Source of the DNA: Carboxylicivirga marina
Lineage (GTDB): Bacteria; Bacteroidota; Bacteroidia; Bacteroidales; Marinilabiliaceae
DNA length: 64,000 nucleotides
Assembly: GCF_016612505.1 (NCBI RefSeq)
Contig: NZ_JAENRR010000023.1
Coordinates: forward strand, 1-64,000
Direction of reading: 5' to 3'
Each line of letters begins with the position of its first letter. Within the stretch, counting starts at the first letter, position 1. The notes under the pieces were generated by a model. That model did no database searches. It was not told the DNA's origin and was given only the letters and a program-made list of their open reading frames with translations. Position numbers and translations under genes: made by a program. This document shows, piece after piece, positions 53,135 through 61,284 of this stretch.

Positions 53135-53788
53135 ATGGTTGAAAAGATGGACGATTCTTCGGACTCCGGACTTCGGACTCCGGACACTCAAAATATCGTA
53201 ATTATTAAGTACAATGCCGGTAACATTCGCTCGGTTACAAATGCTTTGGTACGCCTTGGCTATGAAGCTGAGGTAACAGCCGATCCTAAGAAAATAAAAG
53301 AAGCTGATAAGGTTATTTTCCCGGGTGTTGGTGAGGCTAGTACCACAATGGCTTTTTTACGTAATACCGGTTTGGACGAGGTTATTATTAATCTGAAGCA
53401 ACCGGTTTTAGGTATCTGTCTGGGTATGCAGCTAATGTGCAGCTTCTCAGAGGAGGGGAGTGTTGATTGCCTGGGAATTTTTGATGAGCAGGTAAAGAAG
53501 TTTCAACTACCTGAGACTAACCTGCAAAACATTAAGATTCCGCATATGGGTTGGAATAAGATTACAAATGTGAAGGCACCGCTTTTTGACAGTTCTCTGG
53601 AAGGCGAATATGTCTATTTTGTGCATAGTTATTATGTGGCAATGGGAGAACATACAGTCACCACTACCAATTATATTCATCCTTATAGCTCATCTCTTCA
53701 GAGAGATAATTTTTATGCAACTCAGTTTCACCCCGAAAAGAGCGGGGAGGTTGGAGAGCGTATATTGGCTAATTTTTTAAAACTTTAA
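53135..53788 (+). CDS. hisH: Imidazole glycerol phosphate synthase, glutaminase subunit, with acquired N-terminus
   Basis: Supplies ammonia to HisF for imidazole-ring formation. The conserved protein begins at Asn20 (NIVIIKYNAGNIRSV), the nucleophile is Cys95 (LGICLGMQL), and QFHPEKSGEVG near residue 201 carries the His-Glu pair. Residues 1-19 (SSDSGLRTPDT and neighbours) are not family sequence; they are translated from the right 7-bp repeat array of the adjacent cassette. No ATG, GTG or TTG occurs at the conserved start (CAA AAT ATC), so translation must begin at 53135 or 53147. The normal start codon appears to be lost. Confidence 0.93.
   Translation: MVEKMDDSSDSGLRTPDTQNIVIIKYNAGNIRSVTNALVRLGYEAEVTADPKKIKEADKVIFPGVGEASTTMAFLRNTGLDEVIINLKQPVLGICLGMQLMCSFSEEGSVDCLGIFDEQVKKFQLPETNLQNIKIPHMGWNKITNVKAPLFDSSLEGEYVYFVHSYYVAMGEHTVTTTNYIHPYSSSLQRDNFYATQFHPEKSGEVGERILANFLKL
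53157..53187. repeat. Right 7-bp repeat array of cassette 1, inside hisH
   Basis: CTTCGGACT at 53157-53165 and 53171-53179 with intervening CCGGA, the reverse complement of the AGTCCGR heptads at 52712-52741. It lies within codons 8-18 of hisH. Confidence 0.8.
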
Positions 53789-53794
53789 AATAGA

Positions 53795-54520
53795 ATGGGA
53801 AAGATCGATATCATTCCGGCAATAGATATTATTGATGGCAATTGTGTAAGGCTAAGTCAGGGCGATTACAATAGTAAAAAAGTGTACAATGAGGATCCAC
53901 TTGAAGTGGCAAAGGAGTTCGAAGACCATGGAATAAGTCGATTACACCTGGTTGATTTGGACGGTGCCAAAGCAGGACAAATCATTAATTATAAGGTGCT
54001 GGAAAGAATTGCATCAAAAACCAATCTGATCATAGATTTTGGGGGAGGACTTAAAACTTCAGAAGACTTATACATTGCTTTTGAGTCTGGTGCACAAATG
54101 GTGACAGGTGGCTCAATTGCTGTGAAAAACCCTAAGGAGTTTGAAGGATGGATTGAGAAGTACGGCTCCAATAAAATAATTCTTGGAGCCGACGCGAAGG
54201 ATAACAAAATTGCTGTAACTGGATGGCTCGAAGAAACCGATCAGGAACTGATACCCTACATCCAAGCCTATACTGAAAAAGGAATTACGAAAGTTATTTG
54301 CACAGATATTAGTAAAGATGGTATGCTTCAAGGACCAGCTATTGACCTTTACAAAGAAATTCTTACAGTACTACCTGAGCTGTATTTGGTAGCTAGTGGA
54401 GGTGTTAGTAATCTATCGGATATAGAAGCTTTAGCCGAAGCCAAAATACCTGCAGTGATTTTCGGAAAGGCTATTTATGAGGGTAAGATTGATTTGATGG
54501 ATTTGGAGAAGTTTGTTTAG
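53795..54520 (+). CDS. hisA: ProFAR isomerase (HisA)
   Basis: Half-barrel-duplicated TIM barrel that isomerises ProFAR in histidine synthesis. [20 protein letters not shown] (catalytic Asp11) opens the protein. [32 protein letters not shown] is near residue 81-112, [23 protein letters not shown] near 169-190 (second Asp) and [16 protein letters not shown] near 196-211. 241 aa. Six bp after hisH. Confidence 0.96.
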   Translation: MGKIDIIPAIDIIDGNCVRLSQGDYNSKKVYNEDPLEVAKEFEDHGISRLHLVDLDGAKAGQIINYKVLERIASKTNLIIDFGGGLKTSEDLYIAFESGAQMVTGGSIAVKNPKEFEGWIEKYGSNKIILGADAKDNKIAVTGWLEETDQELIPYIQAYTEKGITKVICTDISKDGMLQGPAIDLYKEILTVLPELYLVASGGVSNLSDIEALAEAKIPAVIFGKAIYEGKIDLMDLEKFV

Positions 54521-54559
54521 AAAAGGCAGAAGTCATAAGAACTTATTAATTATAAAAGC

Positions 54560-55318
54560 ATGTTAGCGAAGAGAATCATTCCATGTCTCGATATAAAAAA
54601 CGGTCAAACAGTCAAGGGTGTCAAGTTCGTCGAGATTAAAGAAGTTGGTGACCCGGTTGAACTCGGTGCTCTTTATGCCGAACAAGGGGCCGACGAACTA
54701 GTCTTTCTGGATATCACGGCTACACACGAAGGACGAAAAACATTTGTTGATTTAGTAAAACGAATTGCACAAAACATTAATATACCATTTACCGTAGGAG
54801 GTGGAATTAGTGAGCTGAGTGATGCCGATGCCCTTTTAAATGCTGGTGCTGATAAAATATCAGTTAATTCATCAGCTGTTCGTAATCCGCAATTGATAAA
54901 TGACTTAGCTCAGAACTTTGGAAGTCAGTTTGTGGTTGCCGCCATTGATGCGAAACACCAGCAAGGCAATGATTGGGTAGTGACCGTTAACGGAGGTCGT
55001 ATTCCAACAGATAAGTTATTATTTCCATGGGCCAAGGAATGTGAAGAACGTGGAGCTGGTGAGATATTGTTTACCAGTATGGATCATGATGGTGTAAAGC
55101 AAGGGTTTGCCAATGAAGCTTTAGCGAAGATGAGCAACCTACTTAGTATTCCGATTATAGCATCGGGAGGAGCGGGTGCAATGGAGCACTTTAAAGATGT
55201 ATTTACTCATGGTAAAGCAGATGCCGGATTGGCCGCAAGTATATTTCACTTCAAAGAGATCCCAATCCCAGAGTTAAAGGCCTACTTAAATAAAGAAGGA
55301 ATTCCCATGCGCTTATAA
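54560..55318 (+). CDS. hisF: Imidazole glycerol phosphate synthase, cyclase subunit
   Basis: Cyclase of the HisHF complex. [23 protein letters not shown] with Asp11, [34 protein letters not shown] near residue 75-109, [13 protein letters not shown] near 120-132 (Asp127-type residue), and [14 protein letters not shown] near 171-184. 252 aa. Its TAA is the start of the left array of cassette 2 (TAAGCTTC). Confidence 0.96.
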   Translation: MLAKRIIPCLDIKNGQTVKGVKFVEIKEVGDPVELGALYAEQGADELVFLDITATHEGRKTFVDLVKRIAQNINIPFTVGGGISELSDADALLNAGADKISVNSSAVRNPQLINDLAQNFGSQFVVAAIDAKHQQGNDWVVTVNGGRIPTDKLLFPWAKECEERGAGEILFTSMDHDGVKQGFANEALAKMSNLLSIPIIASGGAGAMEHFKDVFTHGKADAGLAASIFHFKEIPIPELKAYLNKEGIPMRL

Positions 55319-55357
55319 GCTTCTAGAGGTTAGAGGCTTGAGGCTAGAAGTTAGCTC
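55318..55357. repeat. Left 7-bp repeat array of cassette 2
   Basis: A tandem array on a 7-bp period, with successive units AGCTTCT, AGAGGTT, AGAGGCT, TGAGGCT, AGAAGTT and then AGCTC. It begins in the hisF stop codon (TAAG). Inverted counterpart at 55753-55785. Confidence 0.8.
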
Positions 55358-55373
55358 TTTAAAAACAACACCT

Positions 55374-55733
55374 ATGAAGAACTATAAAAAGCTTAAGATT
55401 TGGCAACAAGGAATTCAAATTGTAAAGAAGACATATGAATTAACAAAGAAGTTGCCCGAAAGCGAAAAATACAATCTCATTTTACAAATGAATAGAGCTT
55501 CTGTCTCGATTCCATCAAACATTGCTGAAGGAAGCAGTCGGAAAAGTGATAAAGATTTCAATCGTTTCTTGCAAATAGCTTTAGGAAGTAGCTTTGAATT
55601 AGATACGCAATGTGAGGTAGTTAAAGAGCTTTATGTTGGTTTCGATAAAGAGCTTGAAGAATTGCAAAATAAAGTTGATGAAGAATGTCGGATGATACAA
55701 GGTTTTATTAATAAGATAACCGAGAATAATTAA
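55374..55733 (+). CDS. Four-helix-bundle protein (23S rRNA IVP family), cassette 2
   Basis: A 119-aa protein of the same family as the one at 52782, with NRASVSIPSNIAEGSSRKSDKDFNRF near residue 40-65, an N-terminal KKLKIWQQGIQIVKK and a charged tail. I choose the ATG at 55374 (MKNYKKL); the in-frame start at 55338 would translate part of the left repeat array. It is inserted between hisF and hisIE. Flanked by inverted heptad arrays with different unit sequence from cassette 1. Function unknown. Confidence 0.88.
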   Translation: MKNYKKLKIWQQGIQIVKKTYELTKKLPESEKYNLILQMNRASVSIPSNIAEGSSRKSDKDFNRFLQIALGSSFELDTQCEVVKELYVGFDKELEELQNKVDEECRMIQGFINKITENN

Positions 55734-55752
55734 TATATAAAATGATTGCTGG

Positions 55753-55785
55753 GAGCTAGTTTCTAGCCTCTAGCTTCTAATAGCT
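55753..55785. repeat. Right 7-bp repeat array of cassette 2
   Basis: GAGCTAGTTTCTAGCC-TCTAGCT-TCTAATAGCT is, read on the other strand, AGCTATT-AGAAGCT-AGAGGCT-AGAAACT-AGCTC. This aligns heptad by heptad with the left array. It ends 6 bp before the hisIE ATG. Confidence 0.8.
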
Positions 55786-55791
55786 AAAAAC

Positions 55792-56385
55792 ATGAATTTT
55801 CAAAAACTAGGAAACGAACTAATTCCAGCCATCATACAAGATGCCACCACCAATAAAGTATTGATGCTAGGTTTTATGAATGAAGAAGCCTATGAAAAGA
55901 CGAAGCTAGATAGAAAAGTAACTTTCTATTCGCGAACAAAGCAACGACTTTGGACCAAAGGAGAAGAGTCTGGTAACTTTTTAAATGTAGTATCAATGGC
56001 TGTCGATTGCGACGATGATACCTTATTGATTAAGGTAAATCCTGTTGGGCCAACTTGTCACAAAGGCACGGATACTTGCTGGGGTGAAGAGAATAAAGCG
56101 GATGATGTACAGTTTTTAAAAACCTTGCAGGATTTTATTGATAAGCGCAAAGAAGAAATGCCCGAAGGCTCATACACCACCAAGCTATTTACCAAAGGTG
56201 TAAGAACCATCACCCAAAAAGTTGGCGAGGAAGCCATTGAAACTGTAATTGGAGCCATGGCCAACGATGACGAAAACTTCTTGTATGAAGGCGCTGATCT
56301 ATTATATCACTTGATAGTATTGTTAACACACAAAGGCTACCGTATTGAGGATTTAGCTCGCGAACTAAAAAGCCGACATAAGTAA
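55792..56385 (+). CDS. hisIE: Bifunctional phosphoribosyl-AMP cyclohydrolase/phosphoribosyl-ATP pyrophosphohydrolase
   Basis: Carries out the second and third steps of histidine synthesis. The HisI domain (about 1-105) has VLMLGFMNEEAYEKT, RTKQRLWTKGEESGNF, VDCDDDTLLIKVNPVGPTCHKGTDTCW (zinc cysteines). The HisE domain (about 110-197) has GSYTTKLFTKGVRTITQKVGEEAIETVIGAMANDDENFLYEGADLLYHLIVLL. 197 aa. Only hisH, hisA, hisF and hisIE are in this window; hisG, D, C and B are not, so the pathway is split. Confidence 0.96.
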   Translation: MNFQKLGNELIPAIIQDATTNKVLMLGFMNEEAYEKTKLDRKVTFYSRTKQRLWTKGEESGNFLNVVSMAVDCDDDTLLIKVNPVGPTCHKGTDTCWGEENKADDVQFLKTLQDFIDKRKEEMPEGSYTTKLFTKGVRTITQKVGEEAIETVIGAMANDDENFLYEGADLLYHLIVLLTHKGYRIEDLARELKSRHK

Positions 56386-56386
56386 A

Positions 56387-56926
56387 GTGAATCCACTTGG
56401 TATAATTAATAAGTATTACGATGAAGGTAGCCCTCTGTGGGTTACCTTAACCGAACATAGTAAAGCCGTTCGTGATAAGGCACTGGATATTATTTCGAAT
56501 CATCCGGAACTCAATGCAGATGGTTTATTTGTGTCTGAGGCTGCTATGTTACACGACATTGGCATCTTTTTGACCAAGGCACCCGATTTGCATTGTAATG
56601 GAACATATCCATACATCTGCCATGGTTATTTGGGGCGAGAACTGCTTGAAAAGGAAGGTTACCCCTTACATGGTTTGGTTTGTGAGCGCCATACAGGTAC
56701 AGGCCTCTCCGTTATAGATATTCAACAGCAGAATCTTCCAATACCACACCGCGAAATGGTGCCTGTTTCCATCGAAGAACAAATCATTTGTTTTGCTGAT
56801 AAATTCTATAGTAAAAGTCGTGAGTTAACTAAAGCCAAAAGCATTGATAAAATCATTAAGTCAATGCGAAAACATGGCGAGCATCAGTCGCAGAAGTTTG
56901 AAGAGTGGTGTGGGTTGTTTTTGTAA
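56387..56926 (+). CDS. HD-domain phosphohydrolase-like protein
   Basis: A 179-aa HD-domain protein. The metal ligands are seen as His near LTEHSKAVRDKAL, HDIG near residue 57-60 (LHDIGIF), His in CHGYLGRELL and His in CERHTGTG. Family members hydrolyse nucleotides or phosphate esters; the substrate here is unknown. The start is a GTG one base after the hisIE stop. It may be cotranscribed with the his genes. Confidence 0.85.
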   Translation: MNPLGIINKYYDEGSPLWVTLTEHSKAVRDKALDIISNHPELNADGLFVSEAAMLHDIGIFLTKAPDLHCNGTYPYICHGYLGRELLEKEGYPLHGLVCERHTGTGLSVIDIQQQNLPIPHREMVPVSIEEQIICFADKFYSKSRELTKAKSIDKIIKSMRKHGEHQSQKFEEWCGLFL

Positions 56927-57259
56927 TTAGCTTACAAATCGCATATTTTCTTGAATCCAATCGCCTATAAAAGGCACTTTGCTGAATTTACCCTGAATGG
57001 CACCAATTAAGCCAATCAACCAAAGCGCAAAAACGCATATCCCAACAATATTGCCAATAAATCCCAATGATATAGTTGTCAATATAATTTTGGCAAATGA
57101 GGCTACAAATGATAACACCATAATACCAAATGATTGGCGCAGGTGAAACAAGCCTAATTCACTTTTAGGGTTCTCGTTTTGACGAAGTATTAAAGCAATA
57201 ATCCATCCAATAATGGTGATATAGCTCACTGTGGAAATCAATCGACTTTGGTCTTGCAT
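56927..57259 (-). CDS. DUF4870-like small membrane protein
   Basis: A 110-aa integral membrane protein with three or four helices and the segment YITIIGWIIALILRQNENPKSELGLFHLRQSFGIMVL, which follows the DUF4870 (Tic20-like) pattern with the conserved FHxRQ. The C-terminal VGICVFALWLIGLIGAIQGKFSKVPFIGDWIQENM is also typical. I take the ATG at 57259; upstream in-frame ATG at 57349 would add an unrelated basic N-terminus. Function unknown. It runs toward the HD gene. Confidence 0.82.
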   Translation of the reverse strand: MQDQSRLISTVSYITIIGWIIALILRQNENPKSELGLFHLRQSFGIMVLSFVASFAKIILTTISLGFIGNIVGICVFALWLIGLIGAIQGKFSKVPFIGDWIQENMRFVS

Positions 57260-57496
57260 ATTATTAGGTTTTGATATTGAATGAAGCAAAGTAACTAAAA
57301 GTTGTTTAATTTTTATTCTAACTACTTGTGTTTGTTGTTTATTAAACACAACTTTGTATCATTATGATGACAATGAGCAATATATATTCATATCCGACCA
57401 ATAGCGTCTGCTATATCTTCTAAGAAGGTCGTCTCATTGTATCAATTCATTTCATTTCATTTTTTATTTATCAATTTATCTAAGGAGGAATTCATT

Positions 57497-57628
57497 ATGA
57501 TGACACTAGCTGTTTATCCAACTATTGTGTGCGTTTGTAACACACCCGCGTATTCGGTAAAATCATTTAATCGTTTTACAATCAGTTCAAAGTTTAGGTT
57601 ACGACAAAAATTAAAGTACGATGACTAA
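57497..57628 (+). CDS. Possible small ORF in front of the MATE gene
   Basis: A 43-codon frame starts ATGATG after an unusually good Shine-Dalgarno sequence (TAAGGAGGA, 57480-57488), rare in this phylum. It overlaps the MATE start codon by 8 bp (MATE ATG at 57621). The peptide has CVCN and a basic tail. It may be a leader peptide coupling translation, or it may be spurious. An in-frame start at 57437 also exists. Confidence 0.35.
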   Translation: MMTLAVYPTIVCVCNTPAYSVKSFNRFTISSKFRLRQKLKYDD

Positions 57629-59057
57629 GCAAAATAGTAGTATACTATTATCAAAGATAAATAAGAAACAATTGAGTACGATCTGGAAAGATTTTAAAGA
57701 TGCCCTCGCTGGTTCATCACAGGATTACACACAAATACCACTTAATAAGGCGGTTTTTTTGTTGGCTATTCCTATGGTTTTAGAAATGGTGATGGAATCG
57801 GTATTTGCAGTAGTCGACATCTATTTCGTTGGTCGATTAGGCGCTGATGCCGTAGCAACAGTCGGAATCACCGAAAGTGTACTCACTATAATTTACGCCA
57901 TTGCTTTTGGCTTGAGTATGGCAACCACGGCTTTAGTATCAAGGCGAATAGGCGAAAAAAACAGAAGCGAAGCTTCCAAAGAGGCCATGCAGGCTATAAT
58001 TACAGGTTTTGTAATCTCGGTGGTTATTGCGGTGCCCGGAGTCTTTTTTGCCAAAGATTTATTGCGGCTCATGGGAGCTTCACCTGCCATTGTTGATGAA
58101 TTATCGGTTTATACATCCATCATGTTCGGAGGCAATGTGGTGATTATGCTCCTGTTCATTAATAATGCTATTTTTCGTGGTGCAGGCGATGCGGCCATTG
58201 CTATGCGTATGTTGTGGATTGCTAACGGTTTAAATATCATTCTCGATCCATTATTGATTTTTGGTATTGGCCCATTCCCTGAACTAGGTGTTGCAGGTGC
58301 TGCCATTGCGACCAATATTGGCAGAGGGTTGGCGGTCATTTACCAATTGTACATTCTATGGAAAGGTAATGGTCGGGTTAATCTATCCGGATTAGCGATA
58401 CGTGTTGATTGGATGCGTATCACGCATTTAGTAAAAATATCACTTGGTGGTATTGCTCAATCATTAATTGCCACTTCAAGCTGGATATTTTTAGTTCGCA
58501 TCATCTCAAATTTTGGAAGTGAGGTATTAGCCGGATATACCATTGGTATCCGCATTATAATATTCTCCTTGCTTCCATCGTGGGGTTTAAGTAATGCCGC
58601 CGCCACTTTAGTTGGTCAGAATTTAGGAGCGAATCAATCTCAACGCGCCGAAAAAGCTGTTTGGGGTGTTGCGCGTATCAACCTGATATTTTTAGTGAGT
58701 TTGAGTTTTCTCTTCATTATATTTCCCGATTGGTTTGTACAGCTTTTTAGCGATGACCAGGCTGTCATTGATGCGGGTATTAAGTGTCTGCGAATAGTTG
58801 CTTATGGTTTTGGATTTTATGGTATTGGTATGGTGATGACTCAAGCATTTAATGGAGCTGGAGATACGCGAACTCCAACTCGCATCAATATTGTGGCATT
58901 CTGGATGATTGAAATACCATTGGCCTACCTTATGGCCATGCACTTAGGATTGAAAGAAGATGGTGCTTTTTATGCCATAATAATTGCCGAAGCGTGCATG
59001 ACATTAATGGCTGCCTACTTGTTTAAGAAAGGTCGATGGAAGAAAGAGGCCATATAG
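57621..59057 (+). CDS. MATE-family multidrug exporter
   Basis: A 478-aa transporter of the MATE (NorM/DinF) family: about 12 helices in two halves, the first starting LNKAVFLLAIPMVLEMVMESVFAVVDIYFVGRLGADAVATVGITESV near residue 40, with LLMGASPAIVDELSVYTSIMFGG in the first half and FNGAGDTRTPTRINIVAFWMIEIPLAYLM near 405-435. About 40 polar residues precede the first helix, longer than usual. Exports cationic drugs or related compounds using Na+ or H+. The ATG overlaps a possible leader ORF. A hairpin at 59065-59101 follows. Confidence 0.88.
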   Translation: MTKQNSSILLSKINKKQLSTIWKDFKDALAGSSQDYTQIPLNKAVFLLAIPMVLEMVMESVFAVVDIYFVGRLGADAVATVGITESVLTIIYAIAFGLSMATTALVSRRIGEKNRSEASKEAMQAIITGFVISVVIAVPGVFFAKDLLRLMGASPAIVDELSVYTSIMFGGNVVIMLLFINNAIFRGAGDAAIAMRMLWIANGLNIILDPLLIFGIGPFPELGVAGAAIATNIGRGLAVIYQLYILWKGNGRVNLSGLAIRVDWMRITHLVKISLGGIAQSLIATSSWIFLVRIISNFGSEVLAGYTIGIRIIIFSLLPSWGLSNAAATLVGQNLGANQSQRAEKAVWGVARINLIFLVSLSFLFIIFPDWFVQLFSDDQAVIDAGIKCLRIVAYGFGFYGIGMVMTQAFNGAGDTRTPTRINIVAFWMIEIPLAYLMAMHLGLKEDGAFYAIIIAEACMTLMAAYLFKKGRWKKEAI

Positions 59058-59064
59058 AATTAAA

Positions 59065-59101
59065 ACAGAGCATTTGGTAAACTATGCCAAATGTTCTGTT
59101 A
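59065..59101 (+). terminator. Hairpin after MATE gene
   Basis: AACAGAGCATTTGG (59065-59078) pairs with CCAAATGTTCTGTT (59088-59101), one G-T pair; the tail is TATTATA, weak. The -7 box TAGATTTG (59121-59128) of the next gene lies just downstream. Confidence 0.6.
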
Positions 59102-59162
59102 TTATACATCTGGTTTTTATAGATTTGAGGCTAAACAATCTGTTCTTTTCAAATCAAATCAC

Positions 59163-61211
59163 ATGAAAAATTATTTAACACTGCTGATTATGGCGATAAT
59201 TTTTTCGTCTTGCTACAATTCAGATAGCAATACACAGCAAAAAGAAGTAGCTAATATAACAGCTGCTACTGTTGATGCGACAATCGACAAGTTAACAAAC
59301 ATGCATAATGTGGCCGATGCTGATTTATTGGCACGTGGCGTAAAGCATGCTGCATCGCTATGGCGTAATGTAGATGGTACTGAAGCTGAGTTTCAGGCTT
59401 TTTGTGAGGCATACTTTATTGCAGATGAAATGCAAAAAGAACTCATGTTTAATAAGGTCAGTCGAAACCTGGAGATTTTGTATGGTCACTTTAATAAGAT
59501 TATCCTTGACTTACAACGTCCGCTTCACGAGCCAATGGGCGATATAATTGACATTGATAAAGCCTTTGGTGGCTTTAGTGCTGGTTCGCATTTAACTTCA
59601 GATTTGTATCGTAATAAACTGGCTTTTAACATAGCCTTAAATTTCCCCTATTATACACTAACTGAAAAAGAGCAGAATGCTGCCAGCTGGTCACGCAAAG
59701 AATGGGCATATGCGCGTATGGGCGATGTCTTTACTGCTCGTGTTCCAGCCGAGATTCTTCAGAACGTTTCTGAAATAAGTTCTGCCTCTGAAATGTATAT
59801 TGCTAATTACAATATCTATATGGGACAATTGGTTGATGATGACATGAAAACCTATTTTCCTGAAGACATGGTATTGTTGTCGCACTGGAACTTGCGCGAT
59901 GAAATTAAATCACACTATAGCAAAGGTGCAGATGGGGTTCAATTACAAGGTATGGTGTATGAAGTGATGAAGCGTATCATTAACCAAACCATTCCGCAGA
60001 AAGTGATTAATAGCGGAGAGTATCAATGGAACCCGGAAACAAATCAAACGTTCAAAGATGGGCAGCCGGTAGAACTGACGAATGAAGGAAATGATCGTTA
60101 CCAGCAAATCATCAATAATTTTCACGCTATGCGTCAGATGGATGAGTTTTCGCCATTAAATACAGCTGTTAAACGCGCTTTTGCCGGAGGTATGGAAATA
60201 ACTCAGGCCGATGCCGAAAAGCTCTTTACGGAATTTATGTCTTCCGAAGAACTGAAGCAAGTTGGTGAGTTAATTAAAAAACGTTTAGGTCGCGATTTAA
60301 AGCCTTGGGATATTTGGTACGATGGCTTTAAAGCACGTAGCTCAATTGATGAGGATGCCTTAAACACGATTACTCGTACACGATACCCAAATGCAAAGGC
60401 TTTGGATGATGATTTGGCAAACTTACTTTTGAAGCTTGGTTTTACTAAAGAGAAGGCTCAATTTTTATCTGATCGTATTGATGTTGATCCGGCACGCGGT
60501 TCTGGTCATGCCTGGGGAGCTTCTATGAAAGGGGAAACAGCTCATCTTCGAACAAGAATTCCTGATTCGGGCATGGATTATAAAGGCTATAATATTGCAA
60601 TTCATGAATTTGGGCACAATGTTGAGCAAACAATTTCATTGTACGATGTTGATTACTACATGTTAAATGGAGTTCCAAATACTGCATTTACTGAAGCTTT
60701 AGCTTTCATTTTCCAAAAACGCGATTTGGAGTTATTGGATATGAAGAATGATAATCCGGAGAAAGACGCTTTACAAACTTTAGATAATTTCTGGTCTACA
60801 TACGAAATTATGGGTGTATCATTATTGGATCAACGCATGTGGCTTTGGTTATACGCAAATCCTGATGCTACAGCAGAACAACTTAAAGTAGCAGTTGAAG
60901 ACATTGCTGTTGATATTTGGAATGAATTTTATGCGCCGGTATTTGGTATTAAAGACCAGCCTATTTTAGCGATTTATTCACATATGATAAATAGCCCAAT
61001 TTATTTGTCGAATTATGCCTTTGGTCACCTGATTCAGTTTCAGGTTGAGCAATATTTAAAAACAGCCGATTTTGCACCTGAAGTAGAACGTTTGTTCAAA
61101 ATAGGTTCTATAACACCTAATGCCTGGATGCAGGAAAGCCTGAAGGAGGATATCTCAATCGTTTCTATTATTGAGGAAGCGGGAAAAGCTGCCGCAAATA
61201 TCTCACAATAA
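59163..61211 (+). CDS. Lipoprotein zinc metallopeptidase (gluzincin)
   Basis: About 682 aa from the ATG at 59163, which gives a lipoprotein signal (MKNYLTLLIMAIIFSSC). A zinc site HEFGH is at residues 481-485 (IAIHEFGHNVE), with the third ligand Glu511 26 residues after the second His (NTAFTEALAFI), the spacing of M3- or M13-like gluzincins. The upstream part is helical (NVDGTEAEFQAF, KPWDIWYDGFKARS). It resembles secreted oligopeptidases but does not match one exactly. It is probably anchored to a membrane facing the periplasm and cleaves peptides. The terminator follows at 61226-61261. Confidence 0.83.
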   Translation: MKNYLTLLIMAIIFSSCYNSDSNTQQKEVANITAATVDATIDKLTNMHNVADADLLARGVKHAASLWRNVDGTEAEFQAFCEAYFIADEMQKELMFNKVSRNLEILYGHFNKIILDLQRPLHEPMGDIIDIDKAFGGFSAGSHLTSDLYRNKLAFNIALNFPYYTLTEKEQNAASWSRKEWAYARMGDVFTARVPAEILQNVSEISSASEMYIANYNIYMGQLVDDDMKTYFPEDMVLLSHWNLRDEIKSHYSKGADGVQLQGMVYEVMKRIINQTIPQKVINSGEYQWNPETNQTFKDGQPVELTNEGNDRYQQIINNFHAMRQMDEFSPLNTAVKRAFAGGMEITQADAEKLFTEFMSSEELKQVGELIKKRLGRDLKPWDIWYDGFKARSSIDEDALNTITRTRYPNAKALDDDLANLLLKLGFTKEKAQFLSDRIDVDPARGSGHAWGASMKGETAHLRTRIPDSGMDYKGYNIAIHEFGHNVEQTISLYDVDYYMLNGVPNTAFTEALAFIFQKRDLELLDMKNDNPEKDALQTLDNFWSTYEIMGVSLLDQRMWLWLYANPDATAEQLKVAVEDIAVDIWNEFYAPVFGIKDQPILAIYSHMINSPIYLSNYAFGHLIQFQVEQYLKTADFAPEVERLFKIGSITPNAWMQESLKEDISIVSIIEEAGKAAANISQ

Positions 61212-61225
61212 AGAAAAAACATGAT

Positions 61226-61261
61226 AAAAAAAAGGTAAGCCAATGCGGCTTACCTTTTTTT
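61226..61261. terminator. Bidirectional terminator between peptidase and sigma factor genes
   Basis: GGTAAGCC (61234-61241) pairs with GGCTTACC (61247-61254), with eight As before and seven Ts after, so it works on both strands. Confidence 0.88.
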
Positions 61262-61284
61262 ATGGGTTTAATATTGTAGATGAA

